From Erysipelotrichaceae bacterium (GTDB lineage Bacteria > Bacillota_I > Bacilli_A > Erysipelotrichales > Erysipelotrichaceae): 6,049 nucleotides of DNA. Below, one piece after another: positions 1 through 5,818 of this stretch; the first letter of the stretch is position 1, and every line of letters begins with the position of its first letter. Location: the NCBI GenBank assembly GCA_900770275.1, contig CAAGJS010000296.1, forward strand, positions 1 to 6,049, written 5' to 3'. Under the pieces are notes generated by a model. That model saw nothing but the letters and a program-made list of their open reading frames with translations, did not search any database and was not told the origin of the DNA. A program made the position numbers and the translations under genes.

Positions 1-424
1 AGAGGAAGTTCCGGAAGGTGCACGGAAGTCCCGTATCCTCGGTAAAGGTCTTGATCTTCTGTACCAGGCCGGAGACCGTGTTTACGGCGTGCTTTACATT
101 CTCCAGGACGTACTCCTCTGCTATGGGCTCGAGCTGCAGGTAGCAGCCGGTGGGCAGGGACTGGAAGTGCTCCCTAATCTCCTGGGTCATGTTTTTGTGG
201 TGGTTTGACAGGAGTGCTTCAAACTTCTGAGCGAAGTTATAGTGCCGGTTTGCCTGCCCGATAAAGTCGAGTACAGTCAGATACCCTTTCCCGGGGCAGA
301 GGCGAAGACCTCGCCCAAGCTGCTGCAGGAAGATCGTCAGCGACTGCGTGGGGCGAAGGAACAGGACCATATTGACGGAGGGGATATCGACACCCTCGTT
401 CGGAACGTCGATTTTGATACAGTG
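1..424 (-). pseudogene. 5'-truncated DEAD/DEAH helicase, DUF3427 type (C-terminal part, runs off window)
   Basis: Read on the minus strand, positions 424 to 2 give 141 open codons with no start; an in-frame TAA lies at 427-425. The translation begins CIKIDVPNEGVDIP (motif V region). It continues with VLFLRPTQS and QQLGRGLR, the arginine-finger motif VI of superfamily II helicases, then LTVLDFIGQ, and a downstream part containing SLPTGCYLQLE and EEYVLENVK. This layout matches DEAD/DEAH helicases with a DUF3427 C-terminal domain, which are ATP-dependent nucleic-acid translocases, often of unknown biological role. The ATP-binding motifs I-III are absent, so this fragment cannot be an active helicase. 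No ribosome binding site or convincing internal start is visible. The break falls where the prophage module begins, so the gene was probably split by integration, with its 5' half expected beyond the far end of the element. The recognition is by motif memory, not a search. Confidence 0.85.
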
Positions 425-511
425 TTAACGAGGCCCCCGGATTTGAATACCCTTCACACGAACCCATTTTATCACTCCCCTTTTTGGGTTTTGTTTATGA
501 CCGAATTCGAT
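419..511. other. putative attachment-site region (element/host junction)
   Basis: Helicase-like coding sequence stops making sense upstream of about position 421 (minus-strand reading), and the recombinase operon terminator ends at 512. The stretch between holds no gene that can be supported. Large serine recombinase genes usually lie directly next to their attachment site, so the recombined site should be here, probably close to 419-430. The crossover bases cannot be fixed because the other end of the element is outside the window, so no direct repeat can be compared. Confidence 0.5.
461..490. repeat. short inverted repeat near the element end
   Basis: AACCCA at 461-466 is mirrored by TGGGTT at 485-490, separated by 18 A/T- and C-rich bases. 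It lies between the recombinase terminator and the helicase junction. It could be a recombinase half-site pair or a chance hairpin. Six-base arms are weak evidence. Confidence 0.3.
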
Positions 512-544
512 AAAAAAAAGGGCCTCCGCGCTATGCGAAAGCCC
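512..544 (-). terminator. rho-independent terminator of the recombinase operon
   Basis: On the minus strand GGGCTTTCGC (544-535) pairs over ten positions, including two G-U pairs, with GCGGAGGCCC (529-520) around a five-base loop. It is followed directly by eight T residues (519-512). The stem starts 15 bases after the stop codon of the second recombinase, so it ends that transcription unit before the host helicase fragment. Confidence 0.92.
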
Positions 545-559
545 CGTTCCTGTTCTGCT

Positions 560-2128
560 TCAAACCCTGATCTCTGTTCCGTCCTTCATGGTCACCCGTA
601 TGTCTGTCTTCGTGAACACTGTCATGTGGTCCACGAATTCACCCCACTGGCGTTCCGAAAACTCCTGTACCGGGCCGGTTGCTTTCTCCAGCAAACTGAT
701 CACCCGGCCCAATTCATCCCTACGTCGCTCCTTTGTTTCAATCTCTCTGGTGATTTTTGCCATCTGCTCGTCTGCTTTCCGATACCGGTTTTCGAGGTCG
801 CCATATTCCTGTTGGAATTCGTTCTGGTCCATCGTCTCTCGGGCGTTCTTCTCCACCAGTTTTTTTGCTGCCTCGTCCACGATTTCCATCTCGTTTTCCA
901 ATGAGGTTTTCTGCTTCTCCAGTTCTGTGGTGTCGCAAAGCAGCTGCTGCGCCATCTTTGCATCCGCAATCTCATTGTCCTTCCCGGCGATGAACTTGTT
1001 CAGGGCTTTCACAAACGCTTCTTTTATTTCGTCTTCCGTAAGGTGTGGTGTTTCGCACCGATGGTCCTTGTCCCTGAATTTCTGGTTGCACTGCCAGACG
1101 ACCCGACGATACCTGTCATTGGAATGCCATACCTTTGAACCGAATGGGTGGCCGCATTCCCCGCAGATGATTTTGGAGGAGAAGATGCTCACCCCGCTGT
1201 AATGGTGGGTCCGCTGGTTCCTCCTCGCACGTTCATCCTGCGCTTTTTGGAAAATATCCGGGTCAATGATCGCCTCGTGGCTATTCTCGATGTAGTACTG
1301 CGGAAGTTCCCCTTTATTCTTCTTGTGCTTCTTCGTCAGAAAATCTTCGGTGAAGGTCTTCTGCAGGAGGGCCGACCCTTTGTATTTCTCATTCGTGAGG
1401 ATGCTTTTAATCAGTGACCGGTGCCATGTTGTTTTCCCGCCCGGGGAAAGAATGCCCTTCTCCATGAGCCTGTTGCAGATAGCCTGTTCTGACAGGCCTT
1501 CAAGGTAAAGCCGGTAGATGCTCTTTACGATTTTTGCTTCTTCCGGGATCACCTGCATTCCTTTCCCATAGCCGAGGAACCGCGTGTAATTGACGCTTAC
1601 CTTACCATCTCGCATGCCTTTCCTTTTGCCCCATGCGACGTTCTCGGAAATGCTCCGGGATTCCTCCTGTGCCAATGAGCTCATGATGGTGATCAGGACT
1701 TCTCCTTTGGAATCCATCGTCCAGATGTTCTCTTTCTCAAAATAAATCTCAACCCCGCATTCCTTCAGCTCCCGGATGGTTGTCAGGGAATCAACCGTGT
1801 TCCGTGCAAACCGGCTGACCGACTTTGTGAGGATCAGGTTAACCTTCCCGGCCTTCGCATCCCGAACCATGGAATTGAAGCCATCGCGATGCTTGGTATT
1901 CGTGCCGCTGATTCCTTCATCCGAATACATCCCGACGAACTCCCAGTCGTCATGGGCTTTGATGTAATTGGTGTAGTAATCCAGTTGCGCCTCGTAGGAA
2001 GTGAGCTGCTCATCATGGTCAGTGGAAACCCTCGCATACCCGCAGACCTTCCGCTTTGATTTCCCGCTGAGGGGCTGGGCTGTAAACCGGTCAACTTTCG
2101 CTGGGATTACCGTAACTTTCTTAGTCAT
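560..2128 (-). CDS. large serine recombinase with zinc ribbon and coiled coil
   Basis: A site-specific DNA recombinase of the large serine family, 522 residues, probably catalysing integration and excision of the element. The N-terminal resolvase domain (about 27-170) carries YARVS with the nucleophile Ser35 and the second active-site segment TKSVSRFARN at 101-110. The DNA-binding Recombinase domain follows (about 180-300), with HEAIID at 284-289. Next is a zinc ribbon with cysteines 322, 325, 347 and 358. A long charged heptad-like segment at about 383-482 fits the coiled-coil arm that controls synapsis and direction in this family. The C-terminus has FVDHMTVF and MKDGTEIRV. The ATG at 2128 overlaps the previous recombinase's stop by 8 bases, with GGAAGG five bases upstream, which points to translational coupling. 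A strong terminator follows. Length and all key residues look intact, so it is probably active. It is the more likely catalytic integrase of the pair, by inference. Confidence 0.95.
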   Translation of the reverse strand: MTKKVTVIPAKVDRFTAQPLSGKSKRKVCGYARVSTDHDEQLTSYEAQLDYYTNYIKAHDDWEFVGMYSDEGISGTNTKHRDGFNSMVRDAKAGKVNLILTKSVSRFARNTVDSLTTIRELKECGVEIYFEKENIWTMDSKGEVLITIMSSLAQEESRSISENVAWGKRKGMRDGKVSVNYTRFLGYGKGMQVIPEEAKIVKSIYRLYLEGLSEQAICNRLMEKGILSPGGKTTWHRSLIKSILTNEKYKGSALLQKTFTEDFLTKKHKKNKGELPQYYIENSHEAIIDPDIFQKAQDERARRNQRTHHYSGVSIFSSKIICGECGHPFGSKVWHSNDRYRRVVWQCNQKFRDKDHRCETPHLTEDEIKEAFVKALNKFIAGKDNEIADAKMAQQLLCDTTELEKQKTSLENEMEIVDEAAKKLVEKNARETMDQNEFQQEYGDLENRYRKADEQMAKITREIETKERRRDELGRVISLLEKATGPVQEFSERQWGEFVDHMTVFTKTDIRVTMKDGTEIRV

Positions 2129-3398
2129 AGCTTCCTTCCTTCTTCGGACGCCCTGTATGCTGTCTCCTTCGATGAAGCTGGTAGGTTTTCTCTTCTCCGT
2201 CTTTCAGGAAGATGTGTAAAATGTCATCTGACCCGACTTCCATGTGGTCGACTGCAGCTTTGTACCTTTCCTCCGAGAATGCCGGTAATCCGAGGGCGTC
2301 GGAAGCATGGGCCTCCAGTTCTGATTCCAGCGGTGCCGCCACGTCACACTTCCCGCCATTTCTTTTGCAGGTCCACACCGGCGCCTTTGTGCCTCTGCTC
2401 CGTTTAATCATCTCCCGGTGCATGTACCTGCCGCATCCCAGACAGATTATGTTTCCACTGAAGCATTTTTTTGTCACCCGCCTATTCACGTATCGCCCAA
2501 GCTCAGCATTCTCTTCGCATTTTTTCTTGGCCTTCTCAAAAAGTTCCCTGTCAATAATGGCCTCGTGGGCATCTTCGCTGTAATACATGGTACGTTCTCC
2601 CCTGTTTTTCTTCCTCTCATGTTTCAGGGGATCAACGCAATAGTATTTCCCAAGGAGAAGGTCCCCAGCGTAGAACTCGTTGTGCAGCATCCGGTAGATT
2701 GTCGTCGATGTCCATTTCCCACCGCGTTGGCCCGAGATCGTAAGGCTGTTCAGCTTGTCCCTGATCTGGTAGGTAGTTAGGCCATTCTCCGCAAAGTCCC
2801 GGAACACCATCTCCACCACTTTCGCCTGTTCAGGGTCAATGCTTACGACGCCCTTTTTGTATTTGTACCCGTAAGGGACGCTTCCGCAGGTCATCTCTCC
2901 TTTTTCCTGCGTTTTTCTCTTCGACCACTGTATGCTTTCCGACATTCCCCGGCTCTCTTCCTGAGCAAATGACGCGTAAATCGTGAGCATCAGTTCCCCG
3001 TCGCCACTCAGGGTGTTGATATGTTGCTCTTCAAATCGAACTTCAATTCCAAGCTTCCTCAGGTGCCTGACCGTGTTCAGCATGTCCAAAGTATTCCGGG
3101 CAAACCGGCTGATGGATTTTGTGAGGATGATGTCAATCTTCCCGGCATCACAGTCGGCAATCATCCGCTGGAACTCAGGGCGCCTCGTGGCGTCGGTTCC
3201 GGTAATGCCTTCATCCGCATACACACCGGCGTAATCCCACTCCGGGTTCTTCTGGATAAGGCTGCTGTAATAGCTGATCTGGTTTGCAACGGAATGCATT
3301 AGCCGCTCAGAATCCTTTGAAACACGGCAATAGGCAGCCACACGTTTCTTCCTTCCGAAGCCCTGCTTTCTGGCTTCGATTTTTACTACTTCTGGCAT
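2121..3398 (-). CDS. serine recombinase, short form without the coiled-coil arm
   Basis: A second serine-family site-specific recombinase, 425 residues. The catalytic domain (about 18-165) has YCRVSKD with nucleophile Ser27 and TKSISRFARNT at 93-103, matching the other recombinase. The Recombinase domain spans about 172-295 with HEAIID at 278-283, and a zinc ribbon has cysteines 319, 322, 344 and 351. After the ribbon it goes almost directly to the C-terminal motif AAVDHMEV and LKDGEE, so about 100 residues corresponding to the partner's coiled coil are missing. The reading is otherwise unbroken, so this looks like a built-in form, not decay. The start chosen is the ATG at 3398 because AGGAGG (3410-3405) is six bases upstream; a longer start at 3416 would place that site inside the gene. 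It may act with, or regulate, the downstream recombinase, whose start overlaps its stop. Confidence 0.94.
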   Translation of the reverse strand: MPEVVKIEARKQGFGRKKRVAAYCRVSKDSERLMHSVANQISYYSSLIQKNPEWDYAGVYADEGITGTDATRRPEFQRMIADCDAGKIDIILTKSISRFARNTLDMLNTVRHLRKLGIEVRFEEQHINTLSGDGELMLTIYASFAQEESRGMSESIQWSKRKTQEKGEMTCGSVPYGYKYKKGVVSIDPEQAKVVEMVFRDFAENGLTTYQIRDKLNSLTISGQRGGKWTSTTIYRMLHNEFYAGDLLLGKYYCVDPLKHERKKNRGERTMYYSEDAHEAIIDRELFEKAKKKCEENAELGRYVNRRVTKKCFSGNIICLGCGRYMHREMIKRSRGTKAPVWTCKRNGGKCDVAAPLESELEAHASDALGLPAFSEERYKAAVDHMEVGSDDILHIFLKDGEEKTYQLHRRRQHTGRPKKEGSYD

Positions 3399-3441
3399 TT
3401 TCTGCCTCCTTTCCATGTTTCATATTTGCTCTGTGCTTTGC

Positions 3442-3618
3442 TTATAGCAACGATGGATCGGAGAATAAACTGCCGAATCTTGGCCGGTACTTAGCCTGCA
3501 TCTTTGTATCAATTATGGCGTACTCATCCTCCGTAATAAGGCCGGTTTCCAGCCATTTCCGGAACATGTTCATTGAGGATTCATATTGGGCGGTACGTTT
3601 CATTTCATCATGTTTCAT
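3442..3618 (-). CDS. small SHOCT-like protein of the recombinase cassette
   Basis: A 58-residue protein with no signal peptide or membrane segment. The segment FRKWLETGLITEDEYAIID (about 19-37) resembles the SHOCT motif, a short helical oligomerisation motif typically written as LxxLxxxGlITeeEY. The tail KYRPRFGSLFSD is of the kind I associate with small proteins encoded next to serine recombinases in Clostridia elements. Its ATG at 3618 overlaps the end of the upstream gene by 11 bases, with a G-rich stretch (GGGGGCGG) about eight bases before it, so translation is probably coupled. An in-frame second ATG at 3603 is a possible alternative start. The gene sits 43 bases before the first recombinase. 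Its biochemical role is not known. A recombination directionality or accessory factor is a reasonable inference from position and size. Confidence 0.8.
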   Translation of the reverse strand: MKHDEMKRTAQYESSMNMFRKWLETGLITEDEYAIIDTKMQAKYRPRFGSLFSDPSLL

Positions 3619-4009
3619 CAGCACCGCCCCCGAAACGATCCAGTACATAGCAATTGTGGCAGCAATATTTCCGTTTCCTGTTTCCATATACTTCGAATGT
3701 CTTTCCGCAGTATTTGCACTGGTATGTATGAAATGATTTTCGATGCACTTCATTAAGGTGCGTGTTCCACCAATGCCACCGGCATTTATCAGAGCAGAAT
3801 TTGATCTTCCTGACTCCCGGCTTCTGCACGATCTGCTTCCCGCAGTTCAGGCATCGTGTTCCGTCTCCTGAACCTGACCCGTTCAAATTGTTCCGCTTGC
3901 AGAATGATTGCACTGTGCTGACAGGGATCCCCAGTTCTGCCGAGATTGCCTTGTATCCTTTCCCTTTGATCCTAAGTTCCCGAATGATTCGCTTTTCGTA
4001 GTCGGTCAT
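3608..4009 (-). CDS. helix-turn-helix and zinc-finger protein heading the recombinase operon
   Basis: A 133-residue putative DNA-binding protein. Residues about 3-42 form a helix-turn-helix of the resolvase/sigma-region-4 kind (KAISAELGIPVSTVQSFCKR). Two cysteine clusters follow: CLNC at 53-56 with FCSDKC (72 and 76), and CKYC at 98-101 with YCCHNC (116-120), each able to bind zinc. The linker between the helix-turn-helix and the fingers is glycine/serine rich. The start chosen is the ATG at 4009 because AGGAGG (4023-4018) is eight bases upstream; a GTG at 4018 would overlap that site. Proteins of this type are sometimes named sigma-70-like, but no core-binding region is visible, so that name would overstate it. 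It is first in the probable integration operon, right after the lysis terminator, and could regulate the operon or assist recombination. Both roles are inferred from position only. Confidence 0.82.
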   Translation of the reverse strand: MTDYEKRIIRELRIKGKGYKAISAELGIPVSTVQSFCKRNNLNGSGSGDGTRCLNCGKQIVQKPGVRKIKFCSDKCRWHWWNTHLNEVHRKSFHTYQCKYCGKTFEVYGNRKRKYCCHNCYVLDRFGGGADET

Positions 4010-4061
4010 CTCAACCACCTCCTACTACAAGCCCGATTTAACAACCACACGAACCGGAGGC

Positions 4062-4107
4062 ATAAAAATAAGGCCCGCAGGCAACTTGTTAAAATCGCCT
4101 GTGGGCC
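4062..4107 (-). terminator. rho-independent terminator after the endolysin
   Basis: On the minus strand GGCCCaCAGGC (4107-4097) pairs with GCCTGcGGGCC (4082-4072) with one central mismatch, and further G-U and A-U pairs are possible toward the loop. The hairpin is followed by TTATTTTTAT. It lies a few bases beyond the endolysin stop at 4114 and separates the lysis module from the integration operon. The plus-strand reading also has a short T-rich tail (GGTTTGTTATTT), so weak bidirectional action is possible. Confidence 0.88.
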
Positions 4108-4113
4108 GGTTTG

Positions 4114-5094
4114 TTATTTCACCCTGATCTTCCATCCCGCCTGAATCCGGTTCACGTTCCGGATTAGTGAAGAGTTGAGCTTCTGAATCGCTGTCACAGT
4201 CGTTCCGTACTTTCTGGCGATTGCTGAGAGCGAATCACCTCTCTGCACCGTATAGTAAACAGCCTGTGGTCTGCTCTGTGCTTTCAGCAGCCCATTCACC
4301 TTGGCCTGAACAGCCGCATAATCATAACCGGCAGATGTGATACGGTTCTGTCGGTCAGTCCCGTTGCCCCACTTGCCTTCCAGCACCTCTCGTGCAAGTT
4401 CATCCACGGATTTTCTTGGCTGGACCGGGGCGATCGGCTGAGGCGTAGCCAGCTGAGAACTGCCTGCATTTTGGTAGCCATTGAATCCACCTGCTTTGAT
4501 AATGGACGGATAATCCTGATAGGAAATATCCATGTCCACGTTTCCGTTGATGCCGTTTACCCGTCCGGAAGACGAATACTGCCAAATGCCATAAGCACCG
4601 CTATATTCACATTTCGAAGCATACTGCGCTATCCAATGGGTGAATGGCGTGAGCTTCGAATCGTCCAGCCTGTCCCGGAACCCGGAATAGGTGGAACTGT
4701 AAATACCGGCGTAATAACCTGCCGCCTCCAGCTCTCTGCAGAAAGCAATAGCCGCTTCTGTAGCGCCGATCTTCGCATTCGCGGTTGTCGCCTCGACATC
4801 CATGAAGACCGGATACTCGAGCTGTTTTCCCGAAAGCTGTGCAAGGAAACGCTCCGCATCCGCTTTTCCTGCTTCTGCAGAAGTACAGGCAGGTCCGACA
4901 AAATAATACGCACCAACAGCGATGTCGTTTGCCTTGGCGCCCTGATAGTTCTCTTCCCATCTGGGATCGGCATAGAGACCGGCATCCGATCCACCCGCCT
5001 TGATGATGGCAAACCGGATGCCTGCCGCCTTCACCAGTGCCCAATCGATATGTCCCTGCCAGTGGCTGACATCAATACCTTTGAATTCACCCAT
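4114..5094 (-). CDS. phage endolysin: GH25 lysozyme with Cpl-7 and LysM wall-binding domains
   Basis: A 326-residue peptidoglycan hydrolase that cleaves the N-acetylmuramoyl-1,4-N-acetylglucosamine bond of the host wall at the end of the lytic cycle. Residues about 4-195 form a glycosyl hydrolase family 25 domain: GIDVSHWQG near the N-terminus with Asp8, the acidic pair of FMDVEAT (Asp99, Glu101), and the later NVDMDIS segment. A single Cpl-7-type (CW_7) repeat occupies about 228-270 (ELAREVLEGKWGNG, then AGYDYAAVQAKVN), and a LysM domain about 280-326 (YTVQRGDSLSAIARKYG ending in WKIRVK). There is no signal peptide, so release depends on the holin. The ATG at 5094 is preferred because AAGGAGG (5109-5103) lies eight bases upstream; a TTG at 5112 would put that site inside the gene. 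The Cpl-7 plus LysM combination provides two binding modules. A terminator stands between this gene and the holin. Confidence 0.96.
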   Translation of the reverse strand: MGEFKGIDVSHWQGHIDWALVKAAGIRFAIIKAGGSDAGLYADPRWEENYQGAKANDIAVGAYYFVGPACTSAEAGKADAERFLAQLSGKQLEYPVFMDVEATTANAKIGATEAAIAFCRELEAAGYYAGIYSSTYSGFRDRLDDSKLTPFTHWIAQYASKCEYSGAYGIWQYSSSGRVNGINGNVDMDISYQDYPSIIKAGGFNGYQNAGSSQLATPQPIAPVQPRKSVDELAREVLEGKWGNGTDRQNRITSAGYDYAAVQAKVNGLLKAQSRPQAVYYTVQRGDSLSAIARKYGTTVTAIQKLNSSLIRNVNRIQAGWKIRVK

Positions 5095-5110
5095 AATCTT
5101 CTCCTCCTTC

Positions 5111-5150
5111 AAAATAAGAAAAGCCCTCCGGACAGTAACGCCCGAAGAGC
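5111..5150 (-). terminator. hairpin terminator between holin and endolysin
   Basis: On the minus strand GCTCTTCGGGC (5150-5140) pairs with GTCCGGAGGGC (5133-5123) through 11 positions including G-U pairs, around the loop GTTACT. It is followed by TTTTCTTATTTT (5122-5111). The T-rich tail ends just before the endolysin ribosome binding site. It has the form of an intrinsic terminator and would reduce read-through from holin into endolysin, unless read-through is allowed or a separate promoter supplies the endolysin; none is obvious. Confidence 0.8.
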
Positions 5151-5156
5151 AAGTAG

Positions 5157-5178
5157 TGCCCCCTTAGCGGAGGGAGCA
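5157..5178 (-). promoter_or_regulatory. second stem-loop in the holin-endolysin leader
   Basis: On the minus strand TGCTCCCT (5178-5171) pairs with AGGGGGCA (5164-5157) over eight positions with one G-U pair and the loop CCGCTA. It has no T tail, so it is not a terminator by itself. It stands six bases upstream of the terminator hairpin. It may be part of a folded leader or an RNA stability element. No function is known. Confidence 0.5.
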
Positions 5179-5190
5179 GCCGAGATACGA

Positions 5191-5202
5191 GGATCACCTC
5201 CT
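5191..5202 (-). promoter_or_regulatory. unusually complete Shine-Dalgarno-like sequence with no start codon after it
   Basis: The minus strand reads AGGAGGTGATCC directly after the holin stop codon. This is a 12-base complement of the usual 3' end of bacterial 16S rRNA, longer than any other ribosome binding site in the window. No ATG, GTG or TTG follows at a normal distance; the only GTG is inside the motif. The motif can also fold on itself (GAGGA with TCCTC). The next gene starts about 97 bases further on with its own site. It may be a remnant of a lost start or a ribosome standby site. Confidence 0.45.
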
Positions 5203-5203
5203 C

Positions 5204-5473
5204 TCACGCATCTGTCTTTGTCAGCTGCTTGTAGATCTGGTTGACGCCAGTCGCTGCAAGACCGGATACAATACCGACTGCCAGCGCGTTGATCACATCC
5301 TTTGCCGGGAAATCAGGCATCAGATACAGTCCCGCGACACCGAGCACCGCCCCGACGCATCCGCATATCACCGGGATCAGCTCATCTTTCACAGGACCAG
5401 CCGCCTTGCAGCCGATTCCGACCAGATAGGCAATCACCGTGATTGCTGCTACACTTGCAATTCCAAAGTCCAT
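5204..5473 (-). CDS. phage holin (Phage_holin_5_2-like)
   Basis: An 89-residue small membrane protein that would form holes in the cytoplasmic membrane and release the endolysin. Three hydrophobic segments are visible: about 5-24, 33-53 and 60-77, followed by a short polar C-terminus ending QIYKQLTKTDA. The order MDFG...AITVIAYLVG, KDELIPVICGCVGAVLG, and then INALAVGIVSGLAATG matches the phage holin family 5 pattern common in Clostridia phages. The ATG at 5473 is chosen because AGGAGG (5489-5484) is ten bases upstream; the frame stays open upstream to about 5620 but that part overlaps the preceding gene and reads as low-complexity basic sequence. The preceding stop is two bases away, so the two genes are co-transcribed. 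Endolysin follows downstream after a terminator. Confidence 0.92.
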   Translation of the reverse strand: MDFGIASVAAITVIAYLVGIGCKAAGPVKDELIPVICGCVGAVLGVAGLYLMPDFPAKDVINALAVGIVSGLAATGVNQIYKQLTKTDA

Positions 5474-5475
5474 GG

Positions 5476-5802
5476 TTACTTCACCTCCTTCTTCTTGTCT
5501 GCCGTAAGCGGCAGCTCCAGACACTTTTTGTACAGGGACTCGCCGGTGCCGTTGCCGCCGAGCGCCTTGTACGGCTTGTACAGGTACTCGAGGTTGCTCC
5601 GGTCCTCCGGAGAGCACCATCCCCGGGCAATAAAAAAGCTGCAGGCCTGATAAATCCGGTCGTGCAGCAGTGCCATCATTCCTTCCTTGATTTCGTCATT
5701 CTCCTGTTTCCTTCGAAGCAGCACCCGCCACAGCCATGTGATGACGGCGATGATCAGGGCGAAGAGCTCCTGAATCCAGTAGCGTAGGATAAAGTCTATC
5801 AA
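5476..5802 (-). CDS. small membrane-anchored phage protein between tail and holin genes
   Basis: A conserved phage protein of unknown function, about 108 residues from the start chosen here. One hydrophobic helix at about 11-29 (ELFALIIAVITWLWRVLL) is followed by a basic stretch RRK, which suggests the C-terminal part is cytoplasmic. The soluble part has LLHDRIYQ and YLYKPYKALGGNGTG, a pattern I recognise from uncharacterised proteins located just before holins in Firmicutes phages. A run of seven G residues (5817-5811) forms the ribosome binding site. A TTG at 5802 is eight bases downstream and gives the best spacing, while GTG at 5811 and ATG at 5829 would overlap or precede it. The gene begins next to the upstream stop and ends two bases before the holin start. 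It may assist the holin or lysis timing; this is inferred from position only. Confidence 0.8.
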   Translation of the reverse strand: MIDFILRYWIQELFALIIAVITWLWRVLLRRKQENDEIKEGMMALLHDRIYQACSFFIARGWCSPEDRSNLEYLYKPYKALGGNGTGESLYKKCLELPLTADKKKEVK

Positions 5803-5818
5803 TGGTATCACCCCCCCT

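Noticed and set aside
242..904. Plus-strand open frame of 220 codons across the junction and the recombinase 3' end
   Set aside because: It is antisense to the helicase fragment, a terminator and the well-supported recombinase; there is no family motif and no convincing ribosome binding site.
588..1202. Plus-strand open frame of 204 codons rich in Ser and Phe
   Set aside because: This composition is what the reverse of a Glu/Lys-rich coiled coil produces; the minus-strand recombinase explains it.
3284..3736. Plus-strand open frame of 150 codons with hydrophobic stretches
   Set aside because: It lies opposite the SHOCT-like gene, the 5' end of the recombinase and the zinc-finger gene, with no ribosome binding site or conserved pattern.
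4010..4062. Possible promoter for the integration operon between the terminator and the zinc-finger gene
   Set aside because: The only -35-like hexamers (such as TTGTTA) have no -10 partner at acceptable spacing, so no promoter can be supported, although one is expected nearby.
4471..5244. Plus-strand open frame of 257 codons opposite the endolysin
   Set aside because: It mirrors the codon bias of the GH25/Cpl-7/LysM gene, which has clear domain motifs, and runs through the terminator hairpins. No recognisable protein features.
5474..5620. Upstream extension of the holin frame
   Set aside because: It overlaps the preceding membrane-protein gene and reads as Arg/Gly/Gln-rich low-complexity sequence. 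The ATG at 5473 has a good ribosome binding site.
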